Shown here piece by piece: positions 17,554-25,290 of a stretch of 64,000 nucleotides of DNA. The DNA lies in the NCBI GenBank assembly GCA_023396255.1, contig JAEWWU010000006.1, positions 155,331 through 219,330 of the forward strand, given 5' to 3'. Numbering within the stretch: the first letter of the stretch is position 1; each line of letters opens with the position of its first letter. The translations under genes were made by a program, and so were the position numbers. The notes under the pieces were generated by a model. That model was not told the origin of the DNA. It was given only the letters and a program-made list of their open reading frames with translations, and did not search any database. This stretch comes from Bacteroidota bacterium. GTDB lineage: Bacteria > Bacteroidota > Bacteroidia > Bacteroidales > Porphyromonadaceae.

Positions 17554-18960
17554 ATGAACAAAAAAACGATTTTTGCCTTTATGGTTAGCTTTGTTATGGG
17601 GGCATCGGCGATCTCGGTCGAAGCCCAATCTTCGAAGGGAGCTATTACCCCACAGGTGCTTCAGCAGTTGCAAGAGAGCGGAATAAAATCTCCGGCCGAC
17701 AGGGCTTTGCGCAACGCCATTACTACCAACGGACTTGTTTTTAACAATCCGCAAAAAAATGACTATCCCAACGAATACTTTGCTTACAGAGTGCCCGGTA
17801 AGGGAATTACGGATCAGAAAAGCAGTGGGCGTTGCTGGCTTTTCACGGGATTAAATGTCCTGCGCTCTCAAATGATAGATAGGGAGGGGACAGGAGAGTT
17901 TTTCTTTTCTCACGCCTACTCTTTCTTTTGGGATCAGTTGGAAAAATCCAATCTCTTTTTGCAGTCGATCATAGATACCAAAGACAAACCGCAAACAGAC
18001 CGTACCGTGGAGTGGCTTTTTAAGCACCCAATAAGTGACGGAGGGCAGTTTACCGGGGTATCGGATATACTTACCAAGTACGGAGTGGTACCTTCCGAAG
18101 TGATGCCGGAGCCTTACTCCTCCAACAACACCGGCAGATTGTCGTCTCTCATTGCCAAACTATTGCGCCAAAGCGGAATAGATTTGCGTAAAAAAGCTGC
18201 CCAAGGAGCTTCGGAACGAGAATTACAAGCTCAAAAGGTAGAAACTCTCAAGGTAATTTATCGTCTGTTATGTCTCAACTTGGGGGAACCTCCTACGCAG
18301 TTTTCCTATACTTTGCGTGATGCGCAAGGCAAAGAACTCTCGACAGAAACCTACACACCACAGAGTTTTTTTGCTCGTTTTGTAAAAGTGGATTTGCAAA
18401 AAGACTACGTAATGGTAATGAACGACCCTACTTATCCCTACTACAAAACTTACAGTATAGAGCTGGATCGCCACGCTTATGATGGACAAAACTGGACCTA
18501 TGTTAATGTTCCGATGGAAGACCTCAAGGAGATGGCAATGGCTTCAATCAAAGGGGGAGAAATGATGTATTACTCCTGTGATGTAGGGCAGCAATTAGAG
18601 CGCAAAAAGGGGCTGCTTACGATGGATAACTTCGACTATGAGTCTGTTTTGGGAGTCCCTTTTACAATGAATAAGGCCGAACGCATTGCTTCGTTCGATA
18701 GTGGATCTACCCACGCTATGACATTGGTTGCTGTGGATGTGGATGCTAACGGGAAACCCTCCAAGTGGATGGTTGAAAATAGTTGGGGTGCAGACAGTGG
18801 ATACAAGGGGCACTTGATAATGACCGATGAGTGGTTTGATGCCTACACCTTTCGTATTGTGGTTAATAAGAAGTACATAACTACAAAAGTGGCAGACGCT
18901 TTGAAACAAAAACCACAGATGTTACCACCCTGGAGCCCAATGTTTGCTCCCGAGAAATAA
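17554..18960 (+). CDS. pepC: Exported C1-family aminopeptidase (bleomycin hydrolase-like, PepC)
   Basis: Papain-fold cysteine peptidase of family C1B, 468 aa from the ATG at 17554; the frame is open further upstream but that part overlaps porZ and lacks sense. The catalytic triad is present: Cys94 in GRCWLF, His387 in STHAMTLV and Asn409 in VENSWG. Unlike cytoplasmic bleomycin hydrolases it has a clear signal peptide (MNKKTIFAFMVSFVMGASAISVEA, cut before Q), so it should work in the periplasm or outside, trimming peptides for an asaccharolytic lifestyle. It is probably co-transcribed with porZ and closed by the hairpin at 18998-19040. C-terminal sequence lacks a T9SS sorting domain. Confidence 0.92.
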   Translation: MNKKTIFAFMVSFVMGASAISVEAQSSKGAITPQVLQQLQESGIKSPADRALRNAITTNGLVFNNPQKNDYPNEYFAYRVPGKGITDQKSSGRCWLFTGLNVLRSQMIDREGTGEFFFSHAYSFFWDQLEKSNLFLQSIIDTKDKPQTDRTVEWLFKHPISDGGQFTGVSDILTKYGVVPSEVMPEPYSSNNTGRLSSLIAKLLRQSGIDLRKKAAQGASERELQAQKVETLKVIYRLLCLNLGEPPTQFSYTLRDAQGKELSTETYTPQSFFARFVKVDLQKDYVMVMNDPTYPYYKTYSIELDRHAYDGQNWTYVNVPMEDLKEMAMASIKGGEMMYYSCDVGQQLERKKGLLTMDNFDYESVLGVPFTMNKAERIASFDSGSTHAMTLVAVDVDANGKPSKWMVENSWGADSGYKGHLIMTDEWFDAYTFRIVVNKKYITTKVADALKQKPQMLPPWSPMFAPEK

Positions 18961-18997
18961 GTTCGATGCCTGTGGAAGTTCTTTTCCGGGACGAAGA

Positions 18998-19040
18998 AGA
19001 CTGCCGCTGTTTCTACACTTGATAGAAACAGCGGCAGTCT
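18998..19040. terminator. Terminator of the porZ-pepC operon
   Basis: An 18-bp perfect stem: AGACTGCCGCTGTTTCTA (18998-19015) with its complement at 19023-19040 and a 7-nt loop, followed by TTTC. A smaller hairpin CTTTCTTGCGAGAAAG (19041-19056) follows it. The region is shared with the convergent B12-type operon. Confidence 0.85.
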
Positions 19041-19159
19041 CTTTCTTGCGAGAAAGAAATTGTTTAAAGAACTTCAATCAAAAGCCTATTCGTATGAGAG
19101 GCCTGTGGTAAAAACAAATTTACAGGCAGAGCGGATCGCTTTAGACCTATACACATCGC

Positions 19160-20395
19160 TTATTTGGCAGGAATCGGTTGCAAGTGGAGGTCTATGGCTT
19201 GAGAGATCTCCGTAGAGGTTTCTCCGATCCATCCGCAACTTTGATTGACCGCTGTGTAAACTCTAATCCAGTTAACACCCGGGAGCTTAATGCTGTTCCC
19301 CTTAGAATCGATGGCGTGGTTGATATCGAAGCTGTTCAGTTCGGGGTGAACAATGGGGTGATTATCTACATAGCCCCAGTCAAAGGCATACAATACAAAA
19401 AGGGGGTCCCCTTTTCCTTCGTTTACGCCATTAGGAGGCAAAAGAGTTCCTTGTAAAGTATAGCTGTCTTCTTGTATCCAAGCCGGGTAGTAGGGTTGAG
19501 AGTGAAAAGAGTTGCGCTCAATGTATCCACTCTTCCCTAAATTGTCTGTCCATCTGATGTAATGGATGTTCGTAATGTAGGTATTTTGCCCAGGAGTGGG
19601 CTTTTGGTCGGGATCTGGTTTGTGGTAGGTGATACTGTAGTTTTTCGTGGTTGAAGCTTTTCCGGTTTCGCTGCCGGCAAGCTCATACCACTCCTCCGGA
19701 TCGGGTTTCCCATTGCCATTGGCATCAAAAGCGACCATCACGATGCCGGGTTCGGAGCTTCCCCCTTTCTTGTTCGGATTTAGAGCATTATCGGAGTAGA
19801 AAGCATTGCCCTTGATGAGGAAGTCGTTTCCCGGACCATTCATTACAATATGGTCGAATGCAAAAGTTATATATCCGCCATATCCCCCTAAGGAGACAGG
19901 AACATCATTTTTCCCACTTATGCTCATAGAGGCCTTCTGAATCATTTCTTTTTCTGTATCTCCTTCTTGATACATAGGCATCGTATTGACAAACTGCCCT
20001 GGAGCGGGACGAAACTCGATCACCTTATTGATGTAAGGGCTGTAGGAGATAAGTTCCTGTTCCACTTGCACCGACAGAGTGTGTTTGTAGCGAGTTTGAG
20101 ACTCCGTAACCTCGAATGAGAGAAGGTAGGTTCCCGGATGCTCAGCTACAAAAGAATAATCTTTTTGTGTCGAAACGAGAGAGTCTGCTCCAGATGTAGT
20201 GCGTAAAGTCCACCTATACTCTTTTCCCGTAAAGGATGGTTCGAGACGAAGTATCTGCATTCGTTGAACACGGTAAAGATCTTCCAGCCCCAATCCAATG
20301 GTGGGGGTATCTCGTTTACAACCGGATAAAAAGACACAGAGAAAAGAAGATAAGAATAAGAAAAAAGATTGGGAACGAGGACAAAGAGGTCGCAT
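19160..20395 (-). CDS. PKD-type surface lipoprotein of the BtuG-like locus
   Basis: Predicted outer-membrane lipoprotein, 411 aa from ATG 20395 (the frame also opens at a TTG at 20431). The lipobox is FLSGC. The first 100 residues after it form a PKD/Ig-like domain (YRWTLRTTSGADS, GTYLLSFEVTES). The remainder has GGYGGYITFAFDHIVMNGPGNDFLIKGNAF-type sequence with GIVMVAFDANGNGKPDPEEWYELAGSE, containing a calcium-site-like D-x-N-x-N-G-x-x-D run. Proteins of this kind accompany BtuG/BtuB in Bacteroides cobalamin loci (recollection); a direct role in cobamide binding is inferred only. The start lies 39 nt after the BtuG-like stop, as the last gene of the aroQ operon. Confidence 0.75.
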   Translation of the reverse strand: MRPLCPRSQSFFLFLSSFLCVFLSGCKRDTPTIGLGLEDLYRVQRMQILRLEPSFTGKEYRWTLRTTSGADSLVSTQKDYSFVAEHPGTYLLSFEVTESQTRYKHTLSVQVEQELISYSPYINKVIEFRPAPGQFVNTMPMYQEGDTEKEMIQKASMSISGKNDVPVSLGGYGGYITFAFDHIVMNGPGNDFLIKGNAFYSDNALNPNKKGGSSEPGIVMVAFDANGNGKPDPEEWYELAGSETGKASTTKNYSITYHKPDPDQKPTPGQNTYITNIHYIRWTDNLGKSGYIERNSFHSQPYYPAWIQEDSYTLQGTLLPPNGVNEGKGDPLFVLYAFDWGYVDNHPIVHPELNSFDINHAIDSKGNSIKLPGVNWIRVYTAVNQSCGWIGETSTEISQAIDLHLQPIPAK

Positions 20396-20434
20396 AATAG
20401 TATAAAGGATCTTGAGTGGTGAGTAAAACAAAAA

Positions 20435-21604
20435 TTAGTGAATGTTTTGTTTGGAAAGGAATACCATATGTGCAGGGATATCACCGGTGCGAACACTCCA
20501 TTTGAGTTTTCCTTGAGGAGAAAAACACAAGAGCCGTCCGCTGGAAACATAATTGGTGGCATCTGTAATGTAAATTTCTCCCGTGTCGGGGTGTATGGCA
20601 ATGCCATAAGGGATCTTTATTTTGTTTTCATTGCCATCGGTAATGAATCCGGAACTGATATTCTTTTTGGTTTTTACGTTGATGATTCCATAGGTGATTG
20701 TGTTCTCTTGTTTGTGACTGTTCCATTCCGTGCTGTAATAATAGAGCGAATCTCCTTTTAGAGCCATATTGGAACAAGGAATGTTGAGAGTATCTGTAAC
20801 CTCCATCTGTTGGGACTGGGAATTGGGGGCCAAAACAAACAGGTTTGAGTGGATTTTTTCGTGATTGCCGCGCGAAGAAACCCATAATTTGCCGTACCGA
20901 TCTCGTTTGAGACGGTGTAAGTTGATACCCACGGGGATTTGTCGAATTTGTTTGAGGTTGTCTAATCGAACAACCGATACTGTATTGTCATAGTTGGGAC
21001 TGCGATATCCCCCCGAGTTGGCAACATAGAGTAACTCATCTATGATTTCCATCTCCTCGGGTTGGTAACCAACCAACACTTTTCTCGTTATTTTCATAGA
21101 AGCAGTATCTACTTCAAAAACAGCTCCCAAGGGGGCTTGAGGATCTACCTGCACGGGACCTATGTAGCTGGATATATACGCCTTGCCTTTATGAAAACGA
21201 ATGTATCGGCAGTTGGGGATATCTACCTGTCCGAGACGTTTTCCAGTGAGAGCTTCCATTACTTCAACCTTGTGCGAGCAGTTAACCACTACATAGAGAC
21301 GAGATCCATAGATTTGAATATCGTTGCCAACATCTCCCAACTCTTTTACGACATCAGGGTTGCGTTCAGCATAGAGATTACGGATGTAGATCCCCTGCGT
21401 GTAATCTAAGTAGTCGATAGAACTTTTATTAGAGCCCATATTGCCCTCATTGACCAGATACATTCCCCATTGGGAGTCGTTAGGACGCAAAGCCTCCACT
21501 ACCGTCTGGTATTCAGACGGGATTATCAAGTCTATTTTACGGCACGAAGCCATCAGAAGAGCGACAAGAAAAGTGAAAGACAAGAGTTTGTGGTTAGGCT
21601 TCAT
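20435..21604 (-). CDS. btuG: BtuG-like cobalamin-binding surface lipoprotein (YncE/DUF5074 beta-propeller)
   Basis: Predicted outer-membrane lipoprotein of 389 aa with lipobox LLMASC and a seven-bladed propeller. It carries the conserved stretches LVNEGNMGSNKSSIDYLDY, ELGDVGNDIQIYGSRLYVV, IPNCRYIRFHKGKAYISSY, VGYQPEEMEI and LYVANSGGYRSPNYDNTVSV, which are the signature of DUF5074/BtuG proteins that cap the BtuB TonB receptor and bind cobalamin tightly in Bacteroides. Its ATG overlaps the stop of the upstream TonB receptor gene (shared bases 21601-21604), so receptor and cap should be translated in step. Binding of B12 here is inferred from family and context. Confidence 0.85.
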   Translation of the reverse strand: MKPNHKLLSFTFLVALLMASCRKIDLIIPSEYQTVVEALRPNDSQWGMYLVNEGNMGSNKSSIDYLDYTQGIYIRNLYAERNPDVVKELGDVGNDIQIYGSRLYVVVNCSHKVEVMEALTGKRLGQVDIPNCRYIRFHKGKAYISSYIGPVQVDPQAPLGAVFEVDTASMKITRKVLVGYQPEEMEIIDELLYVANSGGYRSPNYDNTVSVVRLDNLKQIRQIPVGINLHRLKRDRYGKLWVSSRGNHEKIHSNLFVLAPNSQSQQMEVTDTLNIPCSNMALKGDSLYYYSTEWNSHKQENTITYGIINVKTKKNISSGFITDGNENKIKIPYGIAIHPDTGEIYITDATNYVSSGRLLCFSPQGKLKWSVRTGDIPAHMVFLSKQNIH

Positions 21605-23616
21605 AGATTAAGAGTGAGAGTAAAACGATAGTTGCGCATAGGCATCGGGTAATTGATGATAACATCGTAGTCTTGATTGAGCAAGTTGTTACACTCCATC
21701 TGCGCCCGCATTTCTATCCCCTTTAGAACAAAATCTTTAGCTATGCTTAGGTCGTTGGTATACCAAGGTTGTGTATAGTTGTAGAGAATGTTTTCTTGCT
21801 GGTTATACCGTTCTCCCACATACATAAAATTGTAGTTGAGCTGCCACCCTTTGTAGTTGAACATAGCAATAGCCGAACCACTATGCCAAGGAATATAAGG
21901 TATTTGATGGCGGTAGTAGCTGTCGCTGGGAGAGGTTATATCGATGGCTTTTTGGTAAGTATATTGCAATCTTGTTGTAAATAGTAGATCTTCAATTGGT
22001 TCCCAGACAAGGCTTATCAAGGCATCTATCCCACGAATATCCACTTGTCCAAGGTTGAGAATGGTCCACCTAAATTGTTGCCCTTTGGGGTAGGCGACAA
22101 TTTTATCTTTTATATGATTATAGTATCCATCTATCTTAAACTCAATTTTTTTGAGTCGAGAGTTTTTGGGAGTATAACGAAACTCTAAGCCGAGGTTGTA
22201 TTGGCGTGTCCATTCCGGGTTGAGTTTGCTATTGCCAATGTCGGCATAATAAAGATCGTTGAAAGTGGGCATTCTGAAACTGTCTTTGAAGAATGCATTG
22301 ACGTGCAGATCTATTTTGTCAAACGGCTTTACGGAGAGTAGTACCGCCGGAGTTAATTTCTTATGTGAAGGGGAGGTTTGCAAAGAACGAACAAAGTCAT
22401 TTACAAAGGTCCCCAACAGGCTGACCTGTGCATTGAGCCACTCATTGGTGTAAGTGGTGGACCCAGCCACAAGGCGGGTGTGTCGAATAGGCCACAAAAA
22501 CCCCTTTAGATCTCCATCCAATCTGTTCCATTGATAGTCGTACGCCAAAGAAGCGTGCCATCCGGAGGCTAACTGAATGGCTTGAGAAAGAGATAGGTAC
22601 AGCTCTTTCTGTTTGTACAGATTGTCTATATGAATTTGCTTATCATCGTTATTTACATAGTGAGTGCGGTAGTGAGCATACTTAGATACGAAATTGAGCT
22701 GATATTGTTCGCTAAACTCTTTCTGTATTCCTCCTTGGAGAAAACTGTTGGTATCCCAAAGCCGTTCCCCCCTGCGCCAAACATTGTTCACAATGGCACC
22801 GGGAATGCCTCGTTCGCTATTGTAGTTGTATCCTTTGAGAGTCCAACGCCCCCCGGGGAGAGAACCAAAAAGGGAAGCCTCCATACGCGTGGCATTGATA
22901 TCTCCATTTTCACGTATCGCAGTGGTATCGTATGCCAATTCGTGCGTTACGGGTTTTACTCGTCGATAACGAAACTTGTACCGACCGTCCGAATTGACCC
23001 ACTCGGCATTGAAAGAGCCGCTGATGTTTTGGCTTAATCGATGTTCTACAAGAAGAGATGGATTGAGCAGGGCGAAAGAGCCGGTGCGAAGCGTAGCACG
23101 CACATTGGTCACCTTCCCATCGGAGAAGAGAGGGCGACGGGTTTGCATATAAACGCTACCCGAAGAACCAAAGTCTTTGGCCGGTTGGAGGTAGCTACCC
23201 TTTTGTCCATTATATATCTGTATGGCCTCCATATTGTCAAGTGAGTATTGCCCCAAATCAACTTGCCCATTTTGCGCATTGCCCAGTTCTATTCCATCGT
23301 AAAAAATACCAACGTGGTGGGTGCCCATACTGCGAATGTTGATGGTTTTTATGCCTCCCACACCTCCATAATCTTTGACTTGCACTCCTGCAAAGTAGCG
23401 CATAGCATCGGCCACTGAGAAACTACTCAAACTTCTAAGTTCCTTACCACTGAGTTTTTGGGGTGGAATTATATTGCGCAACTGCATCCGAGGAGCAGTG
23501 ACAACAACCTCCTCTAGATTGGCACTTTGCTGCACGGAATCTTTTTTTTGTGCTTGTAGCGAAAAGAGACTTGCAATAAAAAAAATAGCGAAACAGAAGA
23601 GATACTGGTGTTTCAT
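21601..23616 (-). CDS. btuB: TonB-dependent receptor, BtuB-like
   Basis: Outer-membrane active transporter of 671 aa from the ATG at 23616; an upstream extension in frame overlaps aroQ and is rejected. Signal peptide MKHQYLFCFAIFFIASLFSLQA is followed by a TonB-box-like LEEVVVTAPR, the plug domain (ADAMRYFAGVQVKDYGGVGGIKTINIRSMGTHHVGIFYDGIELGNAQNG) and a barrel ending in YRFTLTLNL. A short, carboxypeptidase-regulatory-free N-terminus distinguishes it from SusC receptors. Pairing with a BtuG-like lipoprotein points to cobalamin uptake. It starts 11 nt after the aroQ stop, with no room for a riboswitch between them. Confidence 0.88.
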   Translation of the reverse strand: MKHQYLFCFAIFFIASLFSLQAQKKDSVQQSANLEEVVVTAPRMQLRNIIPPQKLSGKELRSLSSFSVADAMRYFAGVQVKDYGGVGGIKTINIRSMGTHHVGIFYDGIELGNAQNGQVDLGQYSLDNMEAIQIYNGQKGSYLQPAKDFGSSGSVYMQTRRPLFSDGKVTNVRATLRTGSFALLNPSLLVEHRLSQNISGSFNAEWVNSDGRYKFRYRRVKPVTHELAYDTTAIRENGDINATRMEASLFGSLPGGRWTLKGYNYNSERGIPGAIVNNVWRRGERLWDTNSFLQGGIQKEFSEQYQLNFVSKYAHYRTHYVNNDDKQIHIDNLYKQKELYLSLSQAIQLASGWHASLAYDYQWNRLDGDLKGFLWPIRHTRLVAGSTTYTNEWLNAQVSLLGTFVNDFVRSLQTSPSHKKLTPAVLLSVKPFDKIDLHVNAFFKDSFRMPTFNDLYYADIGNSKLNPEWTRQYNLGLEFRYTPKNSRLKKIEFKIDGYYNHIKDKIVAYPKGQQFRWTILNLGQVDIRGIDALISLVWEPIEDLLFTTRLQYTYQKAIDITSPSDSYYRHQIPYIPWHSGSAIAMFNYKGWQLNYNFMYVGERYNQQENILYNYTQPWYTNDLSIAKDFVLKGIEMRAQMECNNLLNQDYDVIINYPMPMRNYRFTLTLNL

Positions 23617-23627
23617 AATGGCCGAAG

Positions 23628-24068
23628 TTAATGTTGTAGCTTGTGAATGAGTGCTTCTGTGGCCATCCTGTACCCTTCTATTCCCCATCCGCAAAGAGAG
23701 GCAGTACAGTGTGGGGCAATGTAAGAATGATGACGATAGGTTTCGCGTGCAAAGATGTTACTCAAGTGCAACTCCACCACGGGTCTGTCGATGCTGCGCA
23801 AGCAATCCCCCAATGCGATGGAGGTGTGGGTATAAGCTCCAGCATTGATGATAAAAGCATCCGTCCCCGAATCATATTCCTTGTATATCTGTTCGATCAA
23901 GGCCCCTTCGTGGTGAGAAAAGAAGAGAGAGAGTAGCACTCCACGACCTTCATACTCTTTTTGCAGAGATTGTAGGAAAGCGGGAAGTGAAACCGAACCA
24001 TAAATCTCCGGTTCACGTTGCCCAACACGAATAAGGTTAGGGCCATTGACGATTGCTATTTTTATCAT
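23628..24068 (-). CDS. aroQ: 3-Dehydroquinate dehydratase, type II
   Basis: Third step of the shikimate pathway, converting 3-dehydroquinate to 3-dehydroshikimate in the cytoplasm. At 146 aa it has the typical type II length. Visible are the N-terminal NGPNL stretch, INAGAYTHTSIALGDCL (substrate site), ELHLSNIFARE with the catalytic-region His, and the family C-terminus with GWGIEGYRMA. The gene opens an operon that continues into the BtuB/BtuG-like genes and diverges from xerD; its -7 element (24118-24125) faces the xerD one. Start ATG at 24068. Confidence 0.96.
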   Translation of the reverse strand: MIKIAIVNGPNLIRVGQREPEIYGSVSLPAFLQSLQKEYEGRGVLLSLFFSHHEGALIEQIYKEYDSGTDAFIINAGAYTHTSIALGDCLRSIDRPVVELHLSNIFARETYRHHSYIAPHCTASLCGWGIEGYRMATEALIHKLQH

Positions 24069-24103
24069 AATCTAAAATTGGCTATAAGTTCGATAGAAAA
24101 ATT

Positions 24104-24111
24104 TACCTTTG
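24104..24111 (+). promoter_or_regulatory. Putative xerD promoter (-7 element TACCTTTG)
   Basis: Exact TAnnTTTG match, 32 nt before the xerD ATG at 24144. It lies only 6 nt from the opposing aroQ -7 element. Confidence 0.55.
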
Positions 24112-24117
24112 AACGAA

Positions 24118-24125
24118 CAAATGTA
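24118..24125 (-). promoter_or_regulatory. Putative aroQ operon promoter (-7 element TACATTTG)
   Basis: Exact TAnnTTTG match on the minus strand, 49 nt before the aroQ ATG. Its predicted start point falls beside or inside the xerD -7 element. Confidence 0.5.
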
Positions 24126-24143
24126 CAAATTAAGCCCATAATT

Positions 24144-25061
24144 ATGTCTTTGCCCTCCGAGCAAGAACTTTTGCAGAAATACAAACATTATCTTCGTTTT
24201 GAACAGAATCTGACAGAAAACAGCGTTCAGTCTTATCTTTTCGATGTGACCAAACTGATCAATTACTGTCAGACCTCGGGTAAAACACTCATAGAAATTG
24301 AGCTATCGGACTTAAACGACTTTATTGCCTCTCTATTGGATTTGGGCATAGCAATGCGCTCCATCGCCCGTATCATATCGGGGGTTAAGAGTTTTTATCG
24401 TTTTCTGCGCTTGGAAAATTATACCGAGGCAGACCCCTCAGAATTATTAGACAGCCCTCGGCTACATCGCTCCTTGCCCGATATATTGAGCTTGGAAGAG
24501 ATTGACCATTTGTTGCAGTGCATAGACGAGAGTAAACCCGAGGCTTCTCGCAATAGGGCAATAATAGAGGTCTTGTACAGCTGTGGGTTGCGTGTGAGCG
24601 AGCTGTGTAATCTGCGCATTTCCGATCTTTTTCTGGACGAAGGCTTTATGCGAGTTTTTGGGAAAGGGAGAAAAGAACGATTGGTACCAATGAGCAGTAA
24701 GGCTGTTTCTGACATTCGCACTTATTTGGCTGATCCTCAACGAGTAACTCCGGTTTCACCCGCCTATAACGAATATCTATTTATCTCTTCAAGAGGGAAA
24801 AATATCTCTCGGATTATGGTTTTTGTGATTGTAAAAGACTTGGTTTCTTTGGCCGGGATAGAAAAGAATATCAGTCCGCACTCATTTAGACATAGTTTTG
24901 CCACGCACTTATTGGAAGGTGGAGCAGACCTGCACTCCATACAACTGATGTTGGGGCATCAAGATATCTCTACCACCGAGATTTATATGCACATTGATAG
25001 GTCACATTTGCGAGAGCAGGTTTTGGCACATCATCCTCGCAATATTCATTACAGGCAGTGA
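24144..25061 (+). CDS. xerD: Site-specific tyrosine recombinase XerD
   Basis: Chromosome dimer resolution recombinase acting at dif with XerC. The start is ATG 24144 (MSLPSEQELLQKYKHYL), giving 305 aa; the longer frame to 24018 runs through the aroQ coding and promoter region. A SAM-like core-binding domain (ENSVQSYLFDVTKLINYCQ) precedes the catalytic domain. Catalytic residues are visible: Arg in SCGLRVSELCNL, Lys region in FGKGRKERLVPM, H-x-x-R in HSFRHSFATHLLEGG, and H...Y in MLGHQDISTTEIYMH. The gene is the housekeeping recombinase, not a phage integrase: normal length, no neighbouring mobile genes. Confidence 0.93.
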   Translation: MSLPSEQELLQKYKHYLRFEQNLTENSVQSYLFDVTKLINYCQTSGKTLIEIELSDLNDFIASLLDLGIAMRSIARIISGVKSFYRFLRLENYTEADPSELLDSPRLHRSLPDILSLEEIDHLLQCIDESKPEASRNRAIIEVLYSCGLRVSELCNLRISDLFLDEGFMRVFGKGRKERLVPMSSKAVSDIRTYLADPQRVTPVSPAYNEYLFISSRGKNISRIMVFVIVKDLVSLAGIEKNISPHSFRHSFATHLLEGGADLHSIQLMLGHQDISTTEIYMHIDRSHLREQVLAHHPRNIHYRQ

Positions 25062-25192
25062 AGAGCGAGGAATTAAAAAACTTTGTTTGCGTTGGAGATT
25101 GATCGAGAACGAAATCCTTTATTGCTATAAGGTTTGAAGAAAAGCTCCTCTTTTTTCAAAGAACAGAGGTTGAGGAGATTTGACAGGAGAAA

Positions 25193-25223
25193 AGTTCCCT
25201 TGATATTGTTTTTTGAGGGAACT
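25193..25223. repeat. Short palindrome AGTTCCCT-N15-AGGGAACT upstream of fbp
   Basis: Eight-bp inverted repeat (25193-25200 and 25216-25223) enclosing a T-rich loop. Its right arm reads TTTTTTGAGGGAACT, the same motif seen at 32700-32711 and near the porZ and ilvE promoters. Related to the arms of the dispersed intergenic element. Confidence 0.65.
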
Positions 25224-25251
25224 ATTACCTGTTTGGCTTCGGTTTTTTGTG

Positions 25252-25259
25252 TAACTTTG
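25252..25259 (+). promoter_or_regulatory. Putative fbp promoter (-7 element TAACTTTG)
   Basis: Exact TAnnTTTG match 31 nt before the fbp ATG. A TTTG at 25232-25235 is closer than ideal (16 nt). Confidence 0.5.
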
Positions 25260-25290
25260 AGCCAACATAACAACATAATTCGCTTGCTCT

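Noticed and set aside
23617..24143. Cobalamin riboswitch ahead of the BtuB/BtuG-like genes
   Set aside because: No space between aroQ and the receptor gene, and only 75 nt between aroQ and xerD; no B12-box-like sequence was noticed.
24144..25061. XerD as a phage or element integrase, with tRNA-Arg as attachment site
   Set aside because: Housekeeping length and motifs, no mobile genes nearby, and the tRNA is 31 kb away with no repeated 3' end seen beside it.
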